Shown here: positions 1-5,747 of the stretch, piece by piece | Layout of the letters: each line of letters starts with the position of its first letter | Position numbering within the stretch: the first letter of the stretch is position 1 | Source of the DNA: Alphaproteobacteria bacterium | Lineage (GTDB): Bacteria > Pseudomonadota > Alphaproteobacteria > Micropepsales > Micropepsaceae | Length of the DNA: 6,024 bases | Assembly (NCBI GenBank): GCA_017307315.1 | Contig: JAFKFF010000023.1 | Span: 1-6,024 of the forward strand | Direction: 5' to 3' | Made by a program: the position numbers and the translations under genes | The notes under the pieces: model-generated | Databases searched by the model: none | The model's input: the letters and a program-made list of their open reading frames with translations, nothing else | What the model was told of the DNA's origin: nothing

Positions 1-1
1 T

Positions 2-643
2 CCCCCGCAAGCGGGCGGTACCCCCACGCCGCTTGATCGTCGTACCGCTACGTTGAGGAGCATGACCGCACTGCAGCGCGAATTCGACATCGTTCTCTAT
101 GGCGCCACCGCTGGCTATCTCGGCGGACGGATCGACGCGGTGATGATGCGGGCCGTCGACATCCTCTATTCCCTGCCCTTCATCTTCTTCGTCATCATCC
201 TGATGGTGATGTTCGACCGGAATTTCTTTCTTCTGTTCGTGGCCATCGGCGCGGTGGTGTGGCTCACCATGGCGCGCATCGTGCGCGGCCAGACCCTGTC
301 CGCCAAACAGAAGGAGTATATCGAAGCCGCACGCGCCGCCGGGGTGTCGCCGTTCGGCATCATCACGCGCCACATCATTCCCAATGTGGTGGGGCCGGTG
401 GTGGTCTATGTCACCTTGACCGTCCCCGATGTGATCCTGATCGAAAGCTTTCTGTCTTTCCTGGGCCTCGGCATCCAAGAACCATTGACCAGCTGGGGCG
501 TGCTGATCGCGGACGGCGCCAACACCATCGAATCCGCGCCCTGGATGCTGGTTTTCCCGGCACTGTTCATGGCGGTCACGCTCTTCTGCTTCAACTTCAT
601 CGGCGACGGGCTGCGCGACGCGCTCGACCCCAAGGACTATTGA
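2..643 (+). CDS. oppC: Oligopeptide ABC transporter permease OppC, N-terminus missing or replaced
   Basis: This is an inner-membrane permease subunit of an Opp-type peptide importer, which pairs with OppB to form the channel. From about nt 92 ([13 protein letters not shown]) to the end ([13 protein letters not shown]) the protein follows E. coli OppC closely. The EAA loop that docks the ATPase lies near nt 323-385 (EAARAAG, then RHIIPN), and about four hydrophobic segments remain. The family is about 300 aa; roughly the first 110 residues (TM1, the periplasmic loop, TM2) have no counterpart here. The frame is open to the left edge, but nt 2-91 encode Pro/Arg-rich sequence unlike any permease. 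Internal starts are TTG at 53 and ATG at 62; GAGGAG at 55-60 is too close to 62 to be a convincing ribosome binding site. The family call is secure, the start is not. The stop overlaps the next start (TGATG), so the two genes are co-translated. A protein begun at 53 or 62 would probably not work as a permease. Confidence 0.88.
   Translation, partial: PPQAGGTPTPLDRRTATLRSMTALQREFDIVLYGATAGYLGGRIDAVMMRAVDILYSLPFIFFVIILMVMFDRNFFLLFVAIGAVVWLTMARIVRGQTLSAKQKEYIEAARAAGVSPFGIITRHIIPNVVGPVVVYVTLTVPDVILIESFLSFLGLGIQEPLTSWGVLIADGANTIESAPWMLVFPALFMAVTLFCFNFIGDGLRDALDPKDY
15..48. repeat. Short inverted repeat at the left edge
   Basis: GCGGTAC at 15-21 is exactly complementary to GTACCGC at 42-48, with a 20-nt spacer. 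A second small palindrome, CCCGC-AA-GCGGG, lies at 4-15. Both are in the stretch that does not match OppC. They may be chance in GC-rich DNA, or mark the end of another element or a misjoin. No function is claimed. Confidence 0.3.
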
Positions 644-2427
644 TGCCGGCGCTGCTGGAAATCCGCGATCTGGATGTTCATTTCGCCACCCCGGACGGCG
701 ACGTCCATGCCGTGAAGAAAGTCAGCCTCGATATCGCGGAAGGCACCTGCCTGGGTGTGGTGGGCGAAAGCGGCTCGGGCAAGAGCCAGCTTTTCCTGGC
801 CGCCATGGGCCTTCTTGCCGCCAATGGCCGGGCCAGCGGCAGCGTGCGCTATCGCGGCCAGGAGCTTCTGGGCCTGGAACCGGAACAGCTCAATCTCTAC
901 CGCGGATCGAAGATCACCATGATCTTCCAGGACCCGCTTACCTCGCTGACCCCGCATTTGACGGTGGGCGCGCAAATTCTCGAAGCCCTGACCTTGCACC
1001 AGAAGATGCCGCGCGAAGACGCCGAGCGCCGGATTCGCGAGATGCTGGACTATGTCCGCATTCCCGAAGCGGCGCGCCGGATGAAGCAATATCCTCATGA
1101 ATTGTCCGGCGGCATGCGCCAGCGGGTGATGATCGCGATGGCGACCATCACCGGCCCCGACCTTCTGATTGCCGACGAACCCACCACCGCCCTGGACGTC
1201 ACAGTGCAGGCGCAGATTCTGGAAATCCTCCGCGCCTTGAAAACGGACCGCAAGACCGCGATGGCCCTGATCAGCCACGATATGGGCGTGATCGCCGGCA
1301 ATGCCGACCAGGTCCAGGTGATGCGCCAGGGTGAAGTGGTGGAGCGCGGCGATGTCGACGGCATCTTCTATGCGCCCAGGCACGACTATACCAAGATGCT
1401 GCTGTCCGCGATGCCGCGGCTGACCGATCCGCCGGAGGTCGCAACCCAACCCGGCGCGCTGCTGCTGGATGCGGCCGACGTGAAAGTCACGTTTCCGGTC
1501 AAGGGCGATGGTTGGCTGGCGCCCAAGCGGGACTTGCGCGCCGTGGACGGCATTTCGCTGTCCCTCCGTGCCAGCGAAACCCTGGGCATCGTGGGCGAAA
1601 GCGGTTGCGGCAAGTCCACCCTGGCGCGGGCGGTGCTGCAGCTTCTGCCGCCGGACAGCGGCAAGGTGGTGTGGATGGGTCACGACCTGACCGAAGCCCG
1701 GCAGGACGATATCCGCCGCGCCCGCAAGAATTTCCAGATCGTCTTCCAGGACCCGCTGGCGAGCCTGGATCCGCGCATGCCGATCGGGGTTTCGATCGCC
1801 GAGCCTTTGCGAACCTTGGAACCGGGACTTGGCCGCGCCGTCATCCGCGCGCGCGTTTCGGAAATGATGGAGAAGGTCGGGCTCGATCCGGCCTGGATCA
1901 ACCGCTATCCGCACGAGCTTTCCGGCGGGCAGAACCAGCGCGTCGGCATTGCCCGCGCCATGATCGTCCGTCCCAGGATGATCGTCTGCGATGAAGCCGT
2001 GAGCGCGCTCGACGTCTCCATCCAGGCGCAGATCGTAAGCCTGATCAAATCCCTGCAGGCCGAAACCGGCATGGCCCTGATCTTCATCAGCCACGACCTT
2101 TCGGTGGTGCGCCGGCTTTCGCACCGGGTGATGGTGCTGTATCTAGGGCGGGTGGTGGAAACGGCGAGCGCCGACGATCTCTATGGCGATCCCCGCCACC
2201 CCTACACCCGCGCCTTGTTGTCCGCCGTGCCGACGCCCGATCCGAAGGCAGAGCGCGCCCGCAAGCGTGTCTTGCTGAGCGGCGATTTGCCCTCGCCGCT
2301 CGACAGCCGCGCGCCTCTCGCGTTTCTCAAATCGCGGCGGATCGACGATCCCGAGGCGGAGCAATACAGGCCCAAGCTGATCGAAGTCGCGCCCGGCCAT
2401 TTCGTCGCCGAGCACGACCCGGTCTGA
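643..2427 (+). CDS. Fused OppD-OppF double ATP-binding protein of oligopeptide ABC importer
   Basis: This 594-aa cytoplasmic ATPase carries both nucleotide-binding domains that power the Opp importer. Domain 1 (about 1-265) is OppD-like: Walker A GESGSGKS at 41-48, Q-loop Q96, signature LSGGM at 154-158, Walker B LLIADE ending at catalytic E179, switch H212. Domain 2 (about 272-594) is OppF-like: Walker [10 protein letters not shown] at 318-326, Q369, signature LSGGQ at 426-430, Walker B ending at E451, H484, and the family HPYT motif at 519-522. All catalytic residues are present in both halves, so both sites look active. The ATG at 643 overlaps the oppC stop and begins the domain directly; the open frame runs farther upstream but only as shadow of oppC. 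E. coli OppD and OppF are separate proteins of about 335 aa each; YejF and GsiA show the same fused layout. The Cys-rich tails of OppD and OppF are missing from both halves. Domain 2 has DEA instead of the usual DEP after Walker B. Specificity for peptides is inferred from OppC and OppA. Confidence 0.95.
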   Translation: MPALLEIRDLDVHFATPDGDVHAVKKVSLDIAEGTCLGVVGESGSGKSQLFLAAMGLLAANGRASGSVRYRGQELLGLEPEQLNLYRGSKITMIFQDPLTSLTPHLTVGAQILEALTLHQKMPREDAERRIREMLDYVRIPEAARRMKQYPHELSGGMRQRVMIAMATITGPDLLIADEPTTALDVTVQAQILEILRALKTDRKTAMALISHDMGVIAGNADQVQVMRQGEVVERGDVDGIFYAPRHDYTKMLLSAMPRLTDPPEVATQPGALLLDAADVKVTFPVKGDGWLAPKRDLRAVDGISLSLRASETLGIVGESGCGKSTLARAVLQLLPPDSGKVVWMGHDLTEARQDDIRRARKNFQIVFQDPLASLDPRMPIGVSIAEPLRTLEPGLGRAVIRARVSEMMEKVGLDPAWINRYPHELSGGQNQRVGIARAMIVRPRMIVCDEAVSALDVSIQAQIVSLIKSLQAETGMALIFISHDLSVVRRLSHRVMVLYLGRVVETASADDLYGDPRHPYTRALLSAVPTPDPKAERARKRVLLSGDLPSPLDSRAPLAFLKSRRIDDPEAEQYRPKLIEVAPGHFVAEHDPV

Positions 2428-2434
2428 CCGGGTT
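2416..2434. terminator. Hairpin across the convergent stop codons, possible bidirectional terminator
   Basis: ACCCGGT at 2417-2423 pairs perfectly with ACCGGGT at 2427-2433 around a 3-nt CTG loop, and a G-T wobble at 2416/2434 can extend it. The stem covers the stop codon of the oppD-oppF fusion (TGA, 2425-2427) and that of the opposing gene (TAA on the minus strand, 2433-2435). No T-run follows on either strand, so it is not a classic intrinsic terminator. Its place between two converging genes makes a terminator or mRNA 3'-end protecting role plausible. Confidence 0.4.
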
Positions 2435-2948
2435 AGCGGACGCGCTGCACCTGATACTCGTTGCCGTCGTTGCGCAGCTCCAGCGTGCCATGGCCACCAA
2501 GGCCCTCGCCCACCGAAACCGTGTAACGGGATGCCGGTTCCTTCCAATGGGCATAGTTCACATCGTCCGCCCGCTGGCGCCAGACCGTGCCGTCGGCCAG
2601 GGTGACCGTGAACATGCCGCCGCGGTCGAAGCTGTAAGCGGCAAGCCGCATCCATTGCCCTTCGCTTTTGCGGACCGGCTCCGGCGCCATGGGCGGACGC
2701 GCCGCGACGCGCGGCATAGGCGCAGCGCCCGCAGGCGCGGCCGCCAGGCGCTGCTGAAATTCAGGGGCCGGCGTCAATCCCAGCCGCGCCCGCATCGGCT
2801 GAACCGCGCCATAGACGCAGTCGAGCCAGGCGCGGTCTTCGGGAAGCTGGTCGCAACGGGCAAAGCCGGCACGGGCGTCCTCGCGCGGTCCTGCCAGCGC
2901 GGTCAGCGGAAGGGCGGCAAACGCGGCGGCCAGCAGGAAATATCGCAT
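2433..2948 (-). CDS. Exported protein of unknown function, intact copy of a tandem paralog pair
   Basis: This 171-aa protein is not recognised as a named family. Residues 1-19 form a typical Sec signal peptide (MRYFLLAAAF, then ALA before the likely cleavage at G20), so it probably acts in the periplasm. A short mature domain has two cysteines 12 apart (C32 and C44, in RC...WLDC), which could form a disulfide. It is followed by LGLTPAPE, then a Pro/Ala-rich linker (about 69-95), then a beta-rich C-terminal domain (about 98-171) with MRLAAYSF, TLADGTVWRQ and a final YQVQRVR. The upstream neighbour at 3000-3538 is a clear paralog sharing all these parts. The start at 2948 was chosen because the signal peptide begins there; upstream in-frame codons run through an inverted repeat and encode no sensible leader. 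No good ribosome binding site is visible. It converges on the oppD-oppF gene with 5 nt between stops. A role in peptide uptake is only suggested by position. Confidence 0.85.
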   Translation of the reverse strand: MRYFLLAAAFAALPLTALAGPREDARAGFARCDQLPEDRAWLDCVYGAVQPMRARLGLTPAPEFQQRLAAAPAGAAPMPRVAARPPMAPEPVRKSEGQWMRLAAYSFDRGGMFTVTLADGTVWRQRADDVNYAHWKEPASRYTVSVGEGLGGHGTLELRNDGNEYQVQRVR

Positions 2949-2951
2949 GAC

Positions 2952-2976
2952 AGGTCCGGAGCAGGTGTCCGGACCT
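2952..2976. repeat. Perfect 9-bp inverted repeat just upstream of the intact paralog's start
   Basis: AGGTCCGGA at 2952-2960 and TCCGGACCT at 2968-2976 are exact inverted copies around a 7-nt spacer. Read on the minus strand, the repeat ends three bases before the ATG at 2948, where a ribosome binding site should be. No T-run follows, so it does not look like a terminator for the gene upstream. It could be an operator for a dimeric regulator or an RNA hairpin that controls initiation. The pairing is seen directly; the role is inference. Confidence 0.5.
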
Positions 2977-2999
2977 TGAATGTCACACTTCCATGACAC

Positions 3000-3538
3000 T
3001 TATTTGACGCGCATCACCCGGTAATTCTGGTCGCCGCGCACCCGCATGGTGTGGCTGCCCAGCATGTCGGACGACACCACCACCTGATAGCTGGAGGGCT
3101 GGCCGGTCCAATGCGCCCTCAGATCGTCGTAAGGTGACTGTTTCCAGACCTGGCCGTCGGCCAGGGTGGCGGTGAAGAGACCGTCCTTGCCGAAGGTGAA
3201 AGCCGAAAGCCGCATGGCGCCGGCATAGCTCTCTTCCTCGGTGGGGCCGCCGCCGAACAGATTGCCGATTCCCAGCCAACCGCTGTCGCTCTCGGTCTTC
3301 ATGGGCGGCGGCGTCAGGGGGGTGTTCTTGACCAGGCTGACCTGAGATTCGGGTGCGGGCGGCAGGCCCAGTTGCGCCCGCATCAGAAGCAATTGAGCCA
3401 GGTCCGGTTGTCGGTGATGGCGGAGCAGCGCTGCAGGTTGAGCATCACATCGTCGCGCACCGGATCGCCCGCGGCCAGGGCCGGCGCGGCAAAAAGCCCC
3501 GACAAGACGGCGGCAAGCAGAATGAGGCGCGGCGACAT
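3000..3538 (-). pseudogene. Broken upstream copy of the exported paralog pair
   Basis: Translation from the ATG at 3538 gives an exported protein like its neighbour: signal peptide (MSPRLILLAAVL, cleavage likely after PALA at residue 22), then the two-cysteine segment RCSAITDNRTWLNC (C38, C50). After F51 the frame hits TGA at 3385-3383. The remainder is intact in another frame: MRAQLGLPPAPE, a Pro-rich linker, MRLSAFTF, TLADGQVWKQ and a final YRVMRVK at 3000. In the intact paralog six residues (YGAVQP) lie between the matching positions, where here only two bases remain, so a deletion of about 16 nt is the simplest explanation. A single missing base would also restore the frame, so a sequencing or assembly error cannot be excluded. 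Stop and restart overlap as TGATG, so the C-terminal part (127 aa) could be made by reinitiation, though without a signal peptide. A 184-aa reading frame from 3554 in the C-terminal frame has a meaningless N-terminus. Confidence 0.75.
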
Positions 3539-3544
3539 CGCGAA

Positions 3545-3549
3545 CTCCC
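3545..3549 (-). promoter_or_regulatory. Ribosome binding site of the broken paralog
   Basis: On the minus strand GGGAG is followed by six bases and then the ATG at 3538. The spacing is good, and it supports that start over the 3554 start of the competing frame. It shows that the translation start is still in good order although the gene is broken downstream. Confidence 0.6.
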
Positions 3550-3576
3550 GGCAATGAAACATGACAGGTTGCGGAA

Positions 3577-3582
3577 TATAAT
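3577..3582 (+). promoter_or_regulatory. Candidate -10 box for oppA in the divergent spacer
   Basis: A perfect TATAAT lies in an A/T island of an otherwise GC-rich 101-bp spacer between the divergent paralog gene (3538) and oppA (3640). No good -35 box is found at 16-18 bp upstream; ATGACA at 3561-3566 is only 10 bp away. The other strand reads TATATT over nearly the same bases (3581-3576), so the same island could serve both directions. This is the likeliest place for an oppA promoter separate from the upstream Opp genes. Confidence 0.35.
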
Positions 3583-3631
3583 GGACTTTCCGCCGCTGAT
3601 GCTATGGTCGGGCGGGCGAATTATCCTTTCC

Positions 3632-3636
3632 GAGGA
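3632..3636 (+). promoter_or_regulatory. Ribosome binding site deciding the oppA start at 3640
   Basis: GAGGA precedes the ATG at 3640 by three bases, slightly tight but usable. It favours 3640 over the in-frame ATG at 3604, which would add 12 residues before the signal peptide and has no purine-rich site of its own. Confidence 0.5.
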
Positions 3637-3639
3637 CGC

Positions 3640-5295
3640 ATGTCGAAACGCAAGATGAGCCGGCGGCTGGCATTGGGCGGCGGAACCGCGCTCGTGCTGG
3701 GCGGCGGCTTCTATCTGGCCAGTACGCCAAGCGGCGGTGGCGCCCATGCACGGCCTCAGCCGGGGACTTTCCATCTCGGCAATGCCGGCGAGCCCTTCAC
3801 CCTCGATCCCACCATGAGCGACGCGGTGTGGGAGAATTTCATCATCGGCGACCTGATGATGGGCCTGACCACGGAGAATCCCGACGGCCACCCGATCCCG
3901 GGCATGGCGGAAAGCTGGGAGGCTTCGGCCGACGGCCTGACCTGGCGCTTCAAATTGCGCGACGCGGTGTGGTCCGACGGCGCGCCGCTGACGGCGGAGG
4001 ATTTTCTCTTTGCCTGGCGCCGGGTACTCAACCCCAAGCAGGCCGCCTCCTACGCCTATTTCCCCTACATCCTCAAGAATGCCGAGCCGATCAATGCCGG
4101 CAAGCTCCCCGGCAGCGCGCTCGGCGCCACGGCCGTGGATGCCCGCACCCTGGACGTGCAGCTGGAACACCCCGCACCGTATCTGCTGGAAATGCTGATG
4201 CATGCCTCGATGATGCCCTTGCCTCGGCACGTGGTCGAGGCAAAGGGCAAGGCCTGGACCCAGCCCGGCAATTATGTCGGCAACGGCGCCTTCGTGCTGA
4301 AGGACTGGATACCCAACGACCATATCACCGCGGTGAAAAATCCCCGCTTCTTCGATGCCGCCAATGTGAAGCTGGAGCGCGTGATCTACTATCCCACCAC
4401 CGACTATGGCGCCGCCTTGCGCCGGCTGCGCGCCGGCGAGCTCGATGTCCAGGACCGGCTGGAGAACAACCAGTTCCGCTGGATCAAGAAGAACATGCCC
4501 GAGCTGATCGATCCGGTGCCGCAGTTGATCCTGGAGACGGTCGCGGTCAACCTGACCCGGCCGCCGTTCAACGATCTCAGAATCCGCACGGCGGTCAACC
4601 TCGCCATCAATCGCGAAGCCATCACCGACAAGATCGTTCCGGTGGGCTACGTGCCGGCCTACAATATCGTGCCGCCCAACACCGCGAATTATCCCGGCGG
4701 GACGGCATTCGCCTTCAAGACCATGCCCTATCCGGCGCGCACCGCGCTGGCGCAGAAGCTGATGCGCGAGGCCGGCTACGGGCCGGACAAGCGCCTGCGC
4801 ACCACCTACATGATCCGCTCCACCGCCGCCGGCTCCTATCGCGCCGTCGCCGCGGCCCTGCAGCAGATGTTCGCGGTCGTCTATATCGACGCCACCATCC
4901 TGCCGTCGGATGCGCAGATCTTCTACAAGCAGATTCAGGAGCATGATTTCGACATGGCCCAGCCGGGGTGGCAGGCCGATTTCAACGACGCCTCGAACTT
5001 CCTCGATCTCTTCATCAGCGGCGGCGGCAACAATTGGGGCGGCTACAGCAATCCGGAATTCGACCGCATGCTGAACGCCGCCAAGGCGGACCCGAACATC
5101 GAAAGCCGGGGACAAAAATTGGCGGCGGCCGAAGCCATCCTGCTCAAGGATCAGGCGGCGATGCCGCTCTACTTCTGGGTCAGCGGCAATCTGGTCCGGC
5201 CGTACGTCAAGGGCTGGAAAGCCAATGCGCTGGACGTTCACCGCTCCCGCTGGATCGCGATCGACGAAAAAGCGCGCGCGGTCACGCTGGCGTAA
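3640..5295 (+). CDS. oppA: Periplasmic oligopeptide-binding protein OppA (SBP family 5)
   Basis: This 551-aa extracytoplasmic binding protein captures peptides and hands them to the Opp permease. It follows E. coli OppA (543 aa) over its length: DGHPIPGMAESW near the start of the domain, WSDGAPLTAEDF, WTQPGN around 206-211, NGAFVLKDW, PPFNDLRIRTAVN, and PGWQADFNDASNFL around 442-455. D447 in QADFND matches the aspartate that holds the peptide N-terminus in enteric OppA (Asp419), which favours peptide ligands over nickel or sugars. The leader has a positively charged start, a twin-arginine-like SRRLAL at 7-12, a Gly-rich hydrophobic stretch and a likely cleavage after AHA (37); there is no lipobox. 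The whole protein lacks cysteine, so the disulfide of enteric OppA is absent. The start at 3640 is supported by a nearby GAGGA. It is transcribed in the same direction as the oppC and oppD-oppF genes but cut off from them by the inverted paralog cassette, so it probably has its own promoter. Confidence 0.93.
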   Translation: MSKRKMSRRLALGGGTALVLGGGFYLASTPSGGGAHARPQPGTFHLGNAGEPFTLDPTMSDAVWENFIIGDLMMGLTTENPDGHPIPGMAESWEASADGLTWRFKLRDAVWSDGAPLTAEDFLFAWRRVLNPKQAASYAYFPYILKNAEPINAGKLPGSALGATAVDARTLDVQLEHPAPYLLEMLMHASMMPLPRHVVEAKGKAWTQPGNYVGNGAFVLKDWIPNDHITAVKNPRFFDAANVKLERVIYYPTTDYGAALRRLRAGELDVQDRLENNQFRWIKKNMPELIDPVPQLILETVAVNLTRPPFNDLRIRTAVNLAINREAITDKIVPVGYVPAYNIVPPNTANYPGGTAFAFKTMPYPARTALAQKLMREAGYGPDKRLRTTYMIRSTAAGSYRAVAAALQQMFAVVYIDATILPSDAQIFYKQIQEHDFDMAQPGWQADFNDASNFLDLFISGGGNNWGGYSNPEFDRMLNAAKADPNIESRGQKLAAAEAILLKDQAAMPLYFWVSGNLVRPYVKGWKANALDVHRSRWIAIDEKARAVTLA

Positions 5296-5319
5296 CCGGC
5301 TTCGCTACCGGCCTTGATG

Positions 5320-5339
5320 GGGAAAAGGGGTGGTTTCCC
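5320..5339. other. Hairpin after oppA whose loop can pair downstream
   Basis: GGGAAA at 5320-5325 pairs with TTTCCC at 5334-5339 around an 8-nt loop, AGGGGTGG. That loop is perfectly complementary to CCACCCCT at 5372-5379, inside the 3' end of the opposing gene. The hairpin lies 24 bp after the oppA stop and could help end transcription, although the bases after it (ACGTACGTATTTAT) are only mildly T-rich. A weak terminator is the ordinary reading. Confidence 0.3.
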
Positions 5340-5352
5340 ACGTACGTATTTA

Positions 5353-5745
5353 TCAACGGCGAAATAGATCGCCACCCCTAAAGACGACACGTGCCATCAG
5401 CATGTAATTTACCAGGGGAATGGCGATGCAGGTGATCAGAATGGAGGCCGACGGTGGCCAGCCCAATAACTGAGCGAAAAACAGCGGAATCGCGAGCGCG
5501 AGCGCATACCCACAGAGCATCAGGGCGCCAAATCGTGGCGCTTCGCGGGCATGATCCCCTGTTGAGCGGAACGTGATGACGCGGTGTCCGAAATAGGACA
5601 GCAGCGCGGCAATGGCGTAGGCCGCGACGGACGCTTCAATGGTGGCGTAATGAAGTTTCGCCGTCAGGAACAATGCGGTGATTGCGTAGCAAAGCGTGCT
5701 TGTGACCCCGACGGCGGCGAAGCGAAAAAGGCGCATGGGCAGCAT
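5353..5745 (-). CDS. GtrA-family four-helix membrane protein
   Basis: This is a 130-aa inner-membrane protein of the GtrA family, whose members are thought to help move lipid-linked sugars, such as undecaprenyl-phosphate-glucose, across the membrane or assist a partner glycosyltransferase. It shows four hydrophobic segments (about 6-28, 36-54, 72-92, 99-117) and the family marks: RFAAVG..ST...Y at 8-20, SYFGHRVITF at 50-59 and NYMLMARVVF at 113-122. Length fits the family (about 120-140 aa). The start at 5745 lies 2 nt after the stop of the upstream methyltransferase gene, so the two are probably one operon. The frame opens further up to 5814, but that part overlaps the methyltransferase and is Arg-rich and unlike GtrA; ATG at 5736 is an alternative start. 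GC content falls to 50-57% over its last 170 bases, against about 70% in a sampled part of oppA. It converges on oppA with 57 bp between stops. The sugar and partner enzyme cannot be told from this window. Confidence 0.85.
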   Translation of the reverse strand: MLPMRLFRFAAVGVTSTLCYAITALFLTAKLHYATIEASVAAYAIAALLSYFGHRVITFRSTGDHAREAPRFGALMLCGYALALAIPLFFAQLLGWPPSASILITCIAIPLVNYMLMARVVFRGGDLFRR

Positions 5746-5747
5746 CG

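Noticed and set aside
17..85. KpnI, PstI and EcoRI sites (GGTACC, CTGCAG, GAATTC) suggesting cloning vector at the left edge
   Set aside because: The bases between them do not match a polylinker I know, and six-base sites occur by chance.
259..642. Upstream extension of the oppD-oppF frame
   Set aside because: It overlaps oppC, encodes Arg/His-rich sequence without family resemblance, and the ATG at 643 begins exactly at the ATPase domain.
1981..2019. DEA in place of DEP in the second Walker B as a dead ATPase site
   Set aside because: The catalytic glutamate, the ALD motif and the switch histidine are intact, and the proline is not catalytic.
637..2124. 495-aa open frame on the minus strand opposite the oppD-oppF fusion
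   Set aside because: It mirrors a gene with complete ATPase motifs and has the composition of a codon-position shadow.
3445..5241. 598-aa open frame on the minus strand opposite oppA
   Set aside because: It is antisense to a clear oppA, is full of His/Gly/Arg low-complexity sequence, and matches no family. Long antisense frames are expected in GC-rich genes.
5296..5315. CCGG...CCGG as the oppA terminator
   Set aside because: Only four base pairs form and no T-run follows.
5340..5347. Palindrome ACGTACGT as a regulator site
   Set aside because: It is a single short self-complementary string between converging gene ends, where an operator is not expected.
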